NCBI GenBank assembly: GCA_040255525.1
Contig: JBDZVD010000012.1
Coordinates: forward strand, 1-64,000
Direction of reading: 5' to 3'
Source of the DNA: Rugosimonospora sp040255525
Lineage (GTDB): Bacteria > Actinomycetota > Actinomycetes > Mycobacteriales > Micromonosporaceae
Length of the DNA: 64,000 nucleotides
Shown piece by piece: positions 1 through 7,814 of the stretch. Both the position numbers and the translations under genes were made by a program. Under the pieces are notes generated by a model. That model worked only from the letters and a program-made list of their open reading frames with translations. It was not told the origin of the DNA and did not search any database. The stretch's first letter is position 1. Every line of letters starts with the position of its first letter.

Positions 1-1191
1 ATCAAGGCGATCGACGCGATGACGGCGATCGGCCGTGGCCAGCGGCAGCTGATCATCGGCGACCGGAAGACCGGCAAGACCACCATCGCCATCGACACGA
101 TCCTCAACCAGCGCGACAACTGGAAGTCCGGCGACCCGCAGCGCCAGGTGCGGTGCATCTACGTCGCGATCGGGCAGAAGGCATCCACCGTGGCCTCGGT
201 GAAGGGCACGCTGGAACAGCACGGCGCGATGGAGTACACGACCATCGTGTCCTCCCCGGCTTCCGACCCGGCCGGCTTCAAGTACCTCGCGCCGTACACC
301 GGCTCGGCCATCGGCCAGCACTGGATGTACGCCGGCAAGCACGTCCTGATCGTCTTCGACGACCTGACCAAGCAGGCCGAGGCGTACCGTGCGGTGTCCC
401 TGCTGCTGCGCCGCCCGCCGGGCCGCGAGGCGTACCCGGGGGACGTGTTCTACCTGCACTCCCGGCTGCTGGAGCGCTGCGCGAAGCTCTCCGACGACCT
501 GGGCGCCGGCTCGATGACCGGTCTGCCGATCATCGAGACCAAGGGCAACGACATCTCGGCGTACATCCCGACGAACGTCATCTCCATCACCGACGGCCAG
601 ATCTTCCTCGAGACCGACCTGTTCAACTCGGGTGTCCGGCCGGCGATCAACGTTGGTACCTCGGTGTCCCGGGTCGGTGGTAGCGCGCAGACCAAGCCGA
701 TGCGCCGGGTGGCCGGTCGCCTGCGGCTCGACCTGGCCCAGTTCCGTGAGCTGGAGGCGTTCTCCGCCTTCGCGTCGGACCTGGACCGCGCGTCCCGGGC
801 TCAGCTGGACCGCGGTGGCCGCCTTGTCGAACTGCTCAAGCAGCCGAACTACCACCCGTACCCGGTGGAGGAGGAGGTCGTCTCGATCTGGGCCGGTACC
901 ACCGGCAAGCTCGACGACATCGACCTCTCCGACGTCGGCCGGTTCGAGTCGGAGATGCTGCAGTACCTGCGCCACAACAAGAAGGACACGCTGACCTCGA
1001 TCGCCGCCGGTAACTGGGACGACGACATCGTCGCCCAGCTCGACAGCGCCGTGCAGGAGTTCAAGTCCGAGTTCCAGGCCCAGCGCGAGCAGCGCCAGGT
1101 GAACGAGGCGCCGGCCGAGGCCATGGAGGACGGTGTGGAGACGCAGGAGACCGTCCGGCAGGTGTCCCCGCCGGCGGGCCAGGGGCAGTAA
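1..1191 (+). CDS. atpA: ATP synthase F1 subunit alpha, 5' end cut off by the window
   Basis: Non-catalytic nucleotide-binding subunit of the F1 ATP synthase hexamer at the inner face of the membrane. The reading frame is open from base 1, so the first in-frame ATG at 19 is internal and roughly the first quarter of the protein lies upstream. The visible part opens with the P-loop GDRKTGKT (about bases 58-81). The alpha/beta signature PAINVGTSVSRVGG, which carries the arginine finger, lies around 640-680. The C-terminus has an acidic, Pro/Gln-rich tail common in actinobacterial alpha subunits. The stop at 1189-1191 is three bases from the gamma start, so translation is probably coupled. Family assignment is certain; only the N-terminus is missing. 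Confidence 0.98.
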   Translation: MKAIDAMTAIGRGQRQLIIGDRKTGKTTIAIDTILNQRDNWKSGDPQRQVRCIYVAIGQKASTVASVKGTLEQHGAMEYTTIVSSPASDPAGFKYLAPYTGSAIGQHWMYAGKHVLIVFDDLTKQAEAYRAVSLLLRRPPGREAYPGDVFYLHSRLLERCAKLSDDLGAGSMTGLPIIETKGNDISAYIPTNVISITDGQIFLETDLFNSGVRPAINVGTSVSRVGGSAQTKPMRRVAGRLRLDLAQFRELEAFSAFASDLDRASRAQLDRGGRLVELLKQPNYHPYPVEEEVVSIWAGTTGKLDDIDLSDVGRFESEMLQYLRHNKKDTLTSIAAGNWDDDIVAQLDSAVQEFKSEFQAQREQRQVNEAPAEAMEDGVETQETVRQVSPPAGQGQ

Positions 1192-1194
1192 GCC

Positions 1195-2115
1195 ATGCCC
1201 GCTCAACTGCAGGCGATGCGCCGGAAGATCCGTACGGTCAAATCGATCAAGAAGATCACCAAGGCGCAGGAGCTGGTCGCCACCAGCCGGATCGCGAGGG
1301 CGCAGGAGCGCGTGGCGGCGGCGCGGCCGTACGCGGACGCGATCACCCAGGTGCTCAGCGCGCTCGCGTCCAAGGCGGCGATCGACCACCCGCTGCTGGT
1401 ACCGCGGGAGCGGGTCCGGCGCGCCGGGGTACTGCTGATCACCAGCGACCGCGGGCTGGCCGGCGGGTACAACATCAACGCGATCCGTACCGCCGAACAG
1501 CTCATGGCGCGGCTGCGTGAGGACGGCAAGGAATGCGTGCTGTACGTGATCGGCCGCAAGGGCGTCGCGTACTACCGGTTCCGCAACCGCCCGATCGAGG
1601 CCAGCTGGACGGGCTTCTCCGAGCAGCCGCAGTTCGAGAACGCCCGCGAGGTCGGTGAGACGCTGATCAAGGCGTTCACCGCGGGCGCGGACGACGATCT
1701 GGGTGATCCCGGCCACGACGGGGTACACGGCGTCGATGAGCTGCACGTCGTCTCCACCCAGTTCCAGTCGCTGATGACCCAGTCGCCGGCGGCCAACTTC
1801 CTCGCTCCGATGCAGACCGAGCACGTGGAGGGGCTGCTTCCGGCGTACGAGTTCGAGCCGGACCCGGAGACCCTGCTGGACGCGTTGCTGCCGAAGTACA
1901 TCAACACCCGGATCTTCGCGGCGTTGCTGGACTCGGCGGCGAGCGAGTCGGCGTCACGGCGGCGGGCCATGAAGGCGGCCAGCGACAACGCGGACGAGCT
2001 GCTCACCAACTACACAAGGGCGATGAACTCGGCCCGTCAGGCCGATATCACCCAGGAGATCAGCGAAATTGTCGGCGGCGCGAACGCGCTCGCCGCGGCG
2101 GGAAGTGAAGTGTGA
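1195..2115 (+). CDS. atpG: ATP synthase F1 subunit gamma
   Basis: Central rotating shaft of F1 that couples proton flow through Fo to catalysis in the beta subunits. The 306-residue protein begins MPAQLQAMRRKIRTVKSIKK, the typical N-terminal coiled-coil helix, and ends with the matching C-terminal helix (around MNSARQADITQEISEIVGGA). A short acidic insert, around bases 1684-1735, sits in the middle globular domain; inserts of this kind are known in actinobacterial gamma subunits. The gene lies between atpA (gap of three bases) and atpD (stop and start overlap at 2113-2117). This compact layout implies one transcript for alpha, gamma and beta. Confidence 0.98.
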   Translation: MPAQLQAMRRKIRTVKSIKKITKAQELVATSRIARAQERVAAARPYADAITQVLSALASKAAIDHPLLVPRERVRRAGVLLITSDRGLAGGYNINAIRTAEQLMARLREDGKECVLYVIGRKGVAYYRFRNRPIEASWTGFSEQPQFENAREVGETLIKAFTAGADDDLGDPGHDGVHGVDELHVVSTQFQSLMTQSPAANFLAPMQTEHVEGLLPAYEFEPDPETLLDALLPKYINTRIFAALLDSAASESASRRRAMKAASDNADELLTNYTRAMNSARQADITQEISEIVGGANALAAAGSEV

Positions 2116-3560
2116 TGACTGCCTCTGTAGAGACTGACACCAAGACCGCGGTGGGGCGGGTTGTCCGGGTCATCGGCCCGGTGGTGGACGCCGAGTTCCC
2201 CCGCGACGCGATGCCCGACATCTACAACGCGCTGCACGTGGACGTCGAACTGTCCGGCGGTAAGCGGACGCTGACCCTGGAAGTGGCCCAGCACCTGGGC
2301 GACAACATGGTCCGGGCGATCTCGATGCAGCCCACCGACGGCCTGATCCGGGGTGCCGAGGTCACCGACACCGGTGCCTCGATCTCGGTACCGGTCGGCG
2401 ATGTCACCAAGGGCCACGTGTTCAACGCCATCGGGGAGGTGCTGAACGCCGACCCGGCGAAGCTGGAGGTCAAGGACCGCTGGCCGATCCACCGGCACGC
2501 GCCGGCCTTCGCCGACCTGGAGCCGAAGACGGAGATGCTGGAGACCGGCATCAAGGTGCTCGACCTGCTCGCCCCGTACGTCAAGGGCGGCAAGATCGGC
2601 CTGTTCGGCGGCGCGGGCGTCGGCAAGACGGTACTCATCCAGGAGATGATCTACCGGGTTGCCAACAACTTCGGTGGCGTGTCGGTGTTCGGCGGGGTGG
2701 GTGAGCGTACCCGCGAGGGCAACGACCTCATCCTGGAGATGACCGAGACCGGCGTCATCGACAAGACCGCACTGGTCTTCGGGCAGATGGACGAGCCGCC
2801 GGGCACCCGGCTGCGCGTCGCGCTGTCCGCGCTGACCATGGCCGAGTACTTCCGCGACGTGCAGAAGCAGGAAGTGCTGCTGTTCATCGACAACATCTTC
2901 CGGTTCACCCAGGCCGGTTCCGAGGTGTCGACCCTGCTGGGCCGGATGCCCTCGGCCGTGGGATACCAGCCCACGCTGGCCGACGAGATGGGAGAGCTGC
3001 AGGAGCGGATCACCTCGGTCCGGGGTCAGGCGATCACCTCGATGCAGGCCATCTACGTGCCGGCCGACGACTACACCGACCCGGCGCCGTCCACCACGTT
3101 CACCCACCTGGACGCGACCACCAACCTGGAGCGGTCGGTGTCCGACAAGGGCATCTACCCGGCCGTGGATCCGCTGGCGTCCAGCTCCCGGATCCTCGCC
3201 GCCGAGTACGTCGGCCAGGACCACTACGTGGTGGCGTCCGAGGTGAAGCGGATCCTCCAGCGGTACAAGGACCTGCAGGACATCATCGCGATCCTCGGCA
3301 TCGACGAGCTGTCCGAGGAGGACAAGGTCACGGTTCAGCGGGCCCGGCGCATCGAGCGCTTCCTGTCCCAGAACACCTTCGTGGCCAAGCAGTTCACCGG
3401 CATCGAGGGCTCGTTCGTCCCGATCAAGGAGACGGTCGAGGCGTTCAAGAAGATCAGCGAGGGCGAGTACGACCACTTCCCCGAGCAGGCGTTCTTCATG
3501 TGCGGTGGCCTGGAGGACCTGGAGCGCCAGGCGCACGACCTGATGAAGCAGAACCAGTAA
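2115..3560 (+). CDS. atpD: ATP synthase F1 subunit beta
   Basis: Catalytic subunit of F1, making ATP from ADP and phosphate. The protein has 481 residues from the ATG at 2115. A GTG at 2112 is also in frame and would add one residue, but ATG overlapping the gamma stop as TGATG is the more natural coupled start. The Walker A motif GGAGVGKT lies near 2607-2630. The segment GERTREGNDL with the catalytic glutamate follows near 2700. The beta signature PSAVGYQPTLADEMG lies near 2950-2990. The length is normal for the family. A strong hairpin follows the stop, so the alpha-gamma-beta transcript may largely end here. Confidence 0.98.
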   Translation: MTASVETDTKTAVGRVVRVIGPVVDAEFPRDAMPDIYNALHVDVELSGGKRTLTLEVAQHLGDNMVRAISMQPTDGLIRGAEVTDTGASISVPVGDVTKGHVFNAIGEVLNADPAKLEVKDRWPIHRHAPAFADLEPKTEMLETGIKVLDLLAPYVKGGKIGLFGGAGVGKTVLIQEMIYRVANNFGGVSVFGGVGERTREGNDLILEMTETGVIDKTALVFGQMDEPPGTRLRVALSALTMAEYFRDVQKQEVLLFIDNIFRFTQAGSEVSTLLGRMPSAVGYQPTLADEMGELQERITSVRGQAITSMQAIYVPADDYTDPAPSTTFTHLDATTNLERSVSDKGIYPAVDPLASSSRILAAEYVGQDHYVVASEVKRILQRYKDLQDIIAILGIDELSEEDKVTVQRARRIERFLSQNTFVAKQFTGIEGSFVPIKETVEAFKKISEGEYDHFPEQAFFMCGGLEDLERQAHDLMKQNQ

Positions 3561-3570
3561 GGCAACCCGT

Positions 3571-3607
3571 GCGAACGGCGGCCGCCCGTGGGACGGCCGC
3601 CGTTCGC
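3571..3607 (+). terminator. Strong hairpin between atpD and atpC
   Basis: A perfect 14-bp stem (3571-3584 pairs with 3594-3607) encloses a 9-base loop, 10 bases after the atpD stop. There is no U-run, which is usual for GC-rich actinobacteria. It could terminate or attenuate the transcript, or stabilise the upstream mRNA end. Confidence 0.75.
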
Positions 3608-3666
3608 GTTCACCCGGCCGGCTTGTTGTCGGCCGCCCCCGGTGTCAGGGGGAATAGTCAGTCGTT

Positions 3667-3672
3667 TAGACT
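3667..3672 (+). promoter_or_regulatory. Candidate -10 box for atpC
   Basis: TAGACT lies after the atpD hairpin and 42 bases before the atpC start, leaving room for a short leader with the GAGGAG ribosome binding site at 3699-3704. No clear -35 element is visible. This would give atpC its own promoter. Confidence 0.4.
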
Positions 3673-3714
3673 CGGACAACCCCTCACACTCATCGCTTGA
3701 GGAGACCGTAGGTC

Positions 3715-3996
3715 GTGGCCAATCAACTGCATGTCGACGTCGTATCCGTCGAGGAGAAGGTCTGGTCCGGTGAGGCCGACATGCTGGTCGCCCGCACCAC
3801 GGAGGGCGAGGTGGGCATACTGCACGGCCACGCACCACTGCTCGGCCAGCTCGCCGAGCCGGGCCAGGTGAGGATCAAACGCCCGGAGGGCGACCTGGCC
3901 TACGACGTGGCCGGCGGCTTCCTCTCGGTGGACGCCAACGGAGCCACGGTTCTCGCGGAGAGCTGCCAGCCGGCATCCGCCGATACGGCCCACTGA
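3715..3996 (+). CDS. atpC: ATP synthase F1 subunit epsilon, short form
   Basis: Regulatory and coupling subunit at the foot of the F1 central stalk. It has 93 residues from a GTG start, set by the GAGGAG ribosome binding site 10 bases upstream. It contains the N-terminal beta-sandwich only, with the segments VSVEEKVWSGEADMLVA and GEVGILHGHAPLLGQL. The C-terminal two-helix inhibitory domain of longer bacterial epsilons is essentially absent; short epsilons occur in other actinobacteria. Unlike the tight spacing of the rest of the operon, it is 154 bases from atpD with a hairpin and a candidate promoter between them. Confidence 0.96.
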   Translation: MANQLHVDVVSVEEKVWSGEADMLVARTTEGEVGILHGHAPLLGQLAEPGQVRIKRPEGDLAYDVAGGFLSVDANGATVLAESCQPASADTAH

Positions 3997-4008
3997 GCCC
4001 CGACGCCG

Positions 4009-4449
4009 ATGCGGATCATCGAATGGATCGGAATCGGCGTTCTTATCTTGCTCTGCGTGCTGGGCGTCCTGTTCGTCCGGCGTGAAATCATCGCCCGTGG
4101 TCGCGGCACGATCGAGTTGAGCTTCCGGCTGTCGACCCTGATCGCCGGCCGTGGCTGGTCGCCGGGGATCGCCCGGTTCGTCGGCGACGAACTCCGGTGG
4201 TACCGGGTCTTCAGCTTCGCTCTTCGACCGCGCCGGGTGCTGTCCCGGCGCAGCCTCGCGGTGGAGAGTCGCCGCATGCCCGATTCGCCGGAGCTGCTGG
4301 CACTGCCGGAAAACTGGGTGATCGTGCGGTGCACCAGCAACCACGCGCCGGTGGAGATCGCCATGGCGGAGGCCACGCTCACCGGGTTCCTGTCCTGGAT
4401 CGAGGCGGCACCGCCCGGCGGCGCGGGCATCCGGCTGGCCGCCCGCTGA
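4009..4449 (+). CDS. DUF2550 family membrane-anchored protein
   Basis: This 146-residue protein follows atpC by 12 bases. One N-terminal membrane segment (residues about 4-24, WIGIGVLILLCVLGVLFV) is followed by a soluble domain with the pattern GRGTIELSFRL, RWYRVFSFALRPRR and SRRMPDSPE. This matches DUF2550, a family I know from the atpC downstream position in many actinobacteria. Its function is not established. The likely topology is N-terminal anchor with a cytoplasmic beta-rich domain. No ribosome binding site is obvious, so translational coupling to atpC is plausible. Linkage to ATP synthase could be historical rather than functional. Confidence 0.85.
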   Translation: MRIIEWIGIGVLILLCVLGVLFVRREIIARGRGTIELSFRLSTLIAGRGWSPGIARFVGDELRWYRVFSFALRPRRVLSRRSLAVESRRMPDSPELLALPENWVIVRCTSNHAPVEIAMAEATLTGFLSWIEAAPPGGAGIRLAAR

Positions 4450-4461
4450 CCGGCGGATCCG

Positions 4462-4502
4462 GGCCCGCTGCGCGCCAGGCGCCGGACGGGCCCTAGCGGG
4501 CC
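4462..4502. terminator. Convergent terminator hairpin
   Basis: Inverted repeat GGCCCGCT (4462-4469) and AGCGGGCC (4495-4502) with a GC-rich interior that can pair further. It lies between the convergent DUF2550 gene and the lipoprotein gene at 4493-4972, overlapping the 3' end of the latter. Confidence 0.5.
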
Positions 4503-4972
4503 GCCGTCCAGACGCGCGTCGCGGTCCCGTCCTCGGCGGCCAGCAGCAGCCGGCCACCGGTACCGGTGAGCTGACCAGCCGCTGCCCCCCAGGCCGGTAC
4601 GGTCGCGGGCAGCGCCAGCTCGCTCCAGGAAGCCAGATCGGCGCTGGCCCACAAACCGGTACCGGGTGCCGTCCCCGAGCAGCGCATAGGCCCGCTGAGT
4701 CGCTCCCACGGCCAGCCCAGTGACCAGGGGGCGGTGGTGGTACCGGCGTACCTCCCGAAACCGCCCCTCCGGCCGCCTTCGACCTTTGGTACCGAGCCAG
4801 GCGCCGGGGCCGGGTGGACCGGCACGCTCGCCCAGCGTTCGGCGTCGGTGCTGGTCCACAGGGCCGCGGCGCCGGGGCGCCCGCCGGCGGTCCGCGCGTG
4901 GCCGGCGCACCCCGCGGTGAGCAGCAGCGCGGGGCTAAGCGGGATCCGCCACCAGCTCGACCTCGTACCCAT
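4493..4972 (-). CDS. Putative lipoprotein, possibly frameshifted
   Basis: The 159-residue frame starts at the only ATG available and carries a signal peptide ending in a lipobox, PALLLTAGC. The mature part holds two motifs of the kind found in sialidase-like or beta-propeller repeats: LWTSTDAERW early and LWASADLASW later. Between them the frame reads poorly (PWSLGWPWERLSGPMRCSG), while another minus frame in the same stretch (about 4660-4740) reads VTGLAVGATQRAYALLGDGT, which looks much more like protein. That pattern suggests two compensating frameshifts or decay. The gene overlaps the end of the VOC gene by 38 bases. Function is unknown. Confidence 0.5.
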   Translation of the reverse strand: MGTRSSWWRIPLSPALLLTAGCAGHARTAGGRPGAAALWTSTDAERWASVPVHPAPAPGSVPKVEGGRRGGFGRYAGTTTAPWSLGWPWERLSGPMRCSGTAPGTGLWASADLASWSELALPATVPAWGAAAGQLTGTGGRLLLAAEDGTATRVWTAAR

Positions 4973-5336
4973 GCGCGTCCTCCAGGAAGCCGGCGTAGTG
5001 ATCGGGGCCGCCCGCGTGCGGATGGCGGTCGGCGAACATCAGCGTCCAGCCGTGCTCGGCCGCCCCGGCGACCAGCTCATCCACCCGGTCCCGGGGACCG
5101 GCGTGGAACGCCAGGTGGTTCAGCCCGGGGGCGCACCGGTCGTGCACCGTCCCGGTCAGCGCCGGCGACCGCTCCACCACCAGGTACGTGTCGCCGAGGC
5201 GCCAGGAGCGCCCGTCGGGCCAGTTCTGGTACGGTCCCCAGCCCATCGCGCCCAGCAGCCACCCCCAGGACGCCGCGGCAGCCGCCAGGTCGGGCACCCA
5301 GAGCTCCACGTGGTGCAGCCCGAGCGTCTCGCCCAC
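4935..5336 (-). CDS. VOC (glyoxalase/dioxygenase fold) family protein
   Basis: A 133-residue protein from the GTG at 5336, which places the start just before the first beta strand (GLHHVELWVPDLAAAAASWG). Two beta-alpha-beta-beta-beta modules are visible. The second is LNHLAFHAGPRDRVDELVAGAA followed by HYAGFLEDAHGYEVELV. Metal-ligand candidates are His in HHVEL, His in NHLAF and Glu in YEVEL, as in glyoxalase and extradiol folds. Substrate cannot be inferred. It lies 50 bases downstream of the adenosyltransferase gene on the same strand and could be cotranscribed. The ribosome binding site is weak, so the start is less certain than the family. Confidence 0.75.
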   Translation of the reverse strand: MGETLGLHHVELWVPDLAAAAASWGWLLGAMGWGPYQNWPDGRSWRLGDTYLVVERSPALTGTVHDRCAPGLNHLAFHAGPRDRVDELVAGAAEHGWTLMFADRHPHAGGPDHYAGFLEDAHGYEVELVADPA

Positions 5337-5386
5337 CCGGCCGGTCGACCGCCGTCCCGGTGGACCGGGCGAGTCCGGCGGGACGG

Positions 5387-5959
5387 TCAACGGCGGCCGC
5401 CCGGTACCCACTTCACGTCGCCGTCCGGGTTCGCCACCCGGGACAGGATGAACAGCAGGTCGGACAGGCGGTTGAGGTATGTGATCGCGAGGGGGTTCGT
5501 GCGCTCCTCGTCCTGTTCGTACAGTGCCCAGGCGGCGCGCTCGGCCCGCCGGGCCACCGTACGCGCGGCGTGCAGCAACGCGCCGCCGGCCGTCCCACCG
5601 GGCAGGATGAACGAGTCCAAATTGGCTAGTCGCGCGTTGAACTCGTCGCACCAGCCTTCCAACCTGGTGACGTAATCTTCGGTGATTCGCAGCGGCGGGG
5701 ACTTCGGTTCCGCCACGATCGGGTTGGACAGGTCGGCGCCCACGTCGAAGAGGTCGTTCTGCACCACGGTGAGAACGTTGCGTACCTCGTCGGGGAGCTG
5801 ACCCATCGCGAGTGCGACGCCGATCGCGGCGTTGCACTCGTCGGTGTCGGCGTAGGCGGCGAGACGCGAGTCGGTCTTGCGGACCCGTGAACCATCGCCG
5901 AGTCCGGTCGTGCCGGCGTCGCCGGTCCTGGTGTAGATGCGGGTGAGGTGTACGGCCAT
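5387..5959 (-). CDS. pduO: Cob(I)alamin adenosyltransferase, PduO type
   Basis: Transfers adenosyl from ATP to cob(I)alamin, making coenzyme B12 for enzymes such as the mutase at 33476-35149. It has 190 residues from ATG at 5959. The ATP-binding N-terminal motif TRTGDAGTTGLGDG is present, then KTDSRLAAYADTDECNA, and the C-terminal signature ARTVARRAERAAW and LNRLSDLLF. Length and motifs match the PduO/CobA2 family. A TAGACT -10 box lies seven bases upstream of the start, so the mRNA is probably leaderless. It is transcribed divergently from murA across about 100 bases. Confidence 0.93.
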   Translation of the reverse strand: MAVHLTRIYTRTGDAGTTGLGDGSRVRKTDSRLAAYADTDECNAAIGVALAMGQLPDEVRNVLTVVQNDLFDVGADLSNPIVAEPKSPPLRITEDYVTRLEGWCDEFNARLANLDSFILPGGTAGGALLHAARTVARRAERAAWALYEQDEERTNPLAITYLNRLSDLLFILSRVANPDGDVKWVPGGRR

Positions 5960-5966
5960 GCAGCGG

Positions 5967-5972
5967 AGTCTA
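5967..5972 (-). promoter_or_regulatory. Leaderless -10 box of the adenosyltransferase gene
   Basis: On the minus strand TAGACT ends seven bases before the ATG at 5959. Transcription would begin at or next to the start codon; no ribosome binding site is present. Confidence 0.55.
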
Positions 5973-5981
5973 GGGTCGGCG

Positions 5982-6018
5982 GGCCCGCCCGGGCCGTGGG
6001 CGGGCCAATCAAGCGGCC
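5982..6018 (+). repeat. Dispersed hairpin repeat, third copy
   Basis: Stem GGCCCGCCC (5982-5990) pairs with GGGCGGGCC (5998-6006) around the 7-base loop GGGCCGT, followed by AATCAAGCGGCC. The same stem, loop length and a CAAGCGGC tail occur twice, in reverse orientation, at 59872-59986. It lies between divergent adenosyltransferase and murA promoters. Confidence 0.65.
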
Positions 6019-6049
6019 CGGGGGACAGGCTTCTCGTGGCGGAGGCCCC

Positions 6050-6055
6050 TACGAT
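6050..6055 (+). promoter_or_regulatory. Leaderless -10 box of murA
   Basis: TACGAT followed by exactly seven bases and then the GTG at 6063. It supports that GTG rather than the ATG at 6069 as the start. Confidence 0.6.
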
Positions 6056-6062
6056 TGCCGGC

Positions 6063-7343
6063 GTGGACATGATCCGGGTGGTCGGTGGTGCCCGCTTGTC
6101 GGGCGAGGTGACGGTGGGCGGTGCGAAGAATTCCGCGCTGAAGCTGATGGCGGCGGCGCTGCTCGCCACCGGCCGATCGGAGATCTCGCAGGTGCCCAAG
6201 ATCACTGACATCCTGATCATGGCGGAGGTGCTGCGCCGGCTGGGCTGCGACGTGACCTTCACCGACGGGGTGATCTCGGTCGACACGCCGGAGAAACCGG
6301 GCACGGAAGCCGATTACGACCTGGTACGGCGGCTGCGCGCGTCCATCTGCGTACTGGGTCCGCTGCTGGCCCGGTGCGGGTACGTGCGGGTGGCCCACCC
6401 GGGCGGCGACGCGATCGGCTCGCGCGGGCTGGACATGCACGTGGCGGGCCTGACCCGGATGGGCGCGGACATCGCCAGCGAGCATGGATTCGTGATCGCC
6501 TCGGCGCCCTCGGGGCTGCACGGCGCGACCATCTGGCTGGACTTCCCCAGCGTCGGGGCCACCGAGAACCTGCTGATGGCGGCGGTCCTGGCGGACGGCG
6601 TCACGGAGATCGACAACGCGGCCCGCGAGCCGGAGATCGTGGACATCTGCCAGATGCTCATGGGCATGGGCGCGCACATCTCCGGCGCGGGTACCTCGAA
6701 GCTGCTGATCGAGGGTGTGCCGGCGTTGCACCCGGTGGCGCACCAGACGGTGGGGGACCGGATCGTCGCGGGTACCTGGGCGTTCGCCGCCGCCATGACC
6801 CGGGGTTCGGTCACCGTACGGGGGATCAACCCGACGTTCCTGGAGATAGCGCTCGACAAGGTGATCAGCGCCGGGGGCGAGGTGATGACCGAGCCGAACG
6901 CGTTCCGGGTCACCATGGACCGCCGGCCCCGCGCGGTGGACGTGTCGACTCTGCCGTACCCGGGATTCGCGACCGACCTGCTCCCGATGGCGGTCGGGCT
7001 GGCCTCGGTCAGCGAGGGGACCTCGCTGATCACCGAGAACATCTTCGACGGCCGGTTCATGTTCATCAACGAGATGGCCCGGCTGGGTGCGGACATCCGC
7101 ACCGACGGCCACCACGCCGCGGTACGGGGGCGGGAGCGGCTGTCCTCGGCCCCGGTCCGCGCGACCGACATCCGGGCGGGCGCCGGGCTGGTCATGGCGG
7201 GCCTGTGCGCGGACGGTGTCACCGAGGTGAGCAACGTGCACCACATCGACCGCGGGTACCCGAACTTCATCGAGGACCTGCGGGGCCTGGGTGTGGCCGT
7301 GGAGCGCCTGGTGGCTCCGGAAGAGCCGTCGTTCGACTTCTGA
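6063..7343 (+). CDS. murA: UDP-N-acetylglucosamine 1-carboxyvinyltransferase, Asp active-site variant
   Basis: First committed step of peptidoglycan synthesis: enolpyruvyl transfer from phosphoenolpyruvate to UDP-N-acetylglucosamine in the cytoplasm. It has 426 residues from GTG at 6063. The conserved VGGAKNSALK carries the Lys22-Asn23 pair, and RASICVLGPLLARCG follows. In the active-site loop, PGGDAIGSR has aspartate at residue 116 (codon 6408-6410) where most bacteria have the catalytic cysteine. The same Cys-to-Asp exchange is known in mycobacterial MurA and gives intrinsic fosfomycin insensitivity; that this strain is resistant is inference. Transcription is probably leaderless. Confidence 0.96.
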   Translation: MDMIRVVGGARLSGEVTVGGAKNSALKLMAAALLATGRSEISQVPKITDILIMAEVLRRLGCDVTFTDGVISVDTPEKPGTEADYDLVRRLRASICVLGPLLARCGYVRVAHPGGDAIGSRGLDMHVAGLTRMGADIASEHGFVIASAPSGLHGATIWLDFPSVGATENLLMAAVLADGVTEIDNAAREPEIVDICQMLMGMGAHISGAGTSKLLIEGVPALHPVAHQTVGDRIVAGTWAFAAAMTRGSVTVRGINPTFLEIALDKVISAGGEVMTEPNAFRVTMDRRPRAVDVSTLPYPGFATDLLPMAVGLASVSEGTSLITENIFDGRFMFINEMARLGADIRTDGHHAAVRGRERLSSAPVRATDIRAGAGLVMAGLCADGVTEVSNVHHIDRGYPNFIEDLRGLGVAVERLVAPEEPSFDF

Positions 7344-7395
7344 ACCGGTCCGGACTCCGGGGCCTCGCCCTGGGGCCGGTGCCCCGGCCGCGCCC

Positions 7396-7477
7396 GGTCG
7401 TCCCGCTCACATGGCGCCGTCGGTCAGCCTGCGCGCGGTCGTCCGGCTCACATGGCGCCGTCGGTCAGCCTGCGCGC
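7396..7477. repeat. 41-bp tandem duplication at the 3' end of a small gene
   Basis: Bases 7396-7436 and 7437-7477 are identical except for one base. The inner copy encodes the C-terminus (RRLTDGAM, stop) of the minus-strand gene at 7448-7750, and the outer copy repeats it just beyond the stop. Confidence 0.9.
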
Positions 7478-7750
7478 CCGGTCCAGTTCCGACTCGAAGA
7501 CCAGCACGTGCACCCGGCCGTCGTCGGCCGGCGCGACCGTCGCCCGGATCCCGGCCCGTTTCAGCAGTTGGCGCAGGCCCCGCGCGACCGTTTGGTCTTC
7601 GACCGTGGCGACTGGCCGCAGCAGGCCGAAATCGTTCGGCGCGGTCGGTTCCGGGAGGTCTGTCTTGAACTCGCTGCTGGACGCCCAGCGCAGGATCCCC
7701 GCGAGGATGCCGATCACCCCGAAGGCGACCAGTGGTCCGGCGACATACAT
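7448..7750 (-). CDS. Small membrane-anchored protein of unknown function
   Basis: A 100-residue protein beginning MYVAGPLVAFGVIGILAGILRW: one N-terminal membrane helix, then a cytoplasmic region with ARGLRQLLKRAGIRATVAP and DGRVHVLVFESELDRARRL. The latter resembles small two-stranded domains seen in DUF2007-like proteins, but I do not assign a family firmly. A GTG at 7765 is an alternative start. The gene is antisense-oriented to murA and hbd, converging on murA. Its last codons lie inside a 41-bp tandem duplication, so the stop context is recent. Confidence 0.65.
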   Translation of the reverse strand: MYVAGPLVAFGVIGILAGILRWASSSEFKTDLPEPTAPNDFGLLRPVATVEDQTVARGLRQLLKRAGIRATVAPADDGRVHVLVFESELDRARRLTDGAM

Positions 7751-7814
7751 GCTGGCGAGGGGCACCTGCCCAGTGTCCCACCCGGTGATTGCGAGCGCAG
7801 CCGGTTGGCACCGG

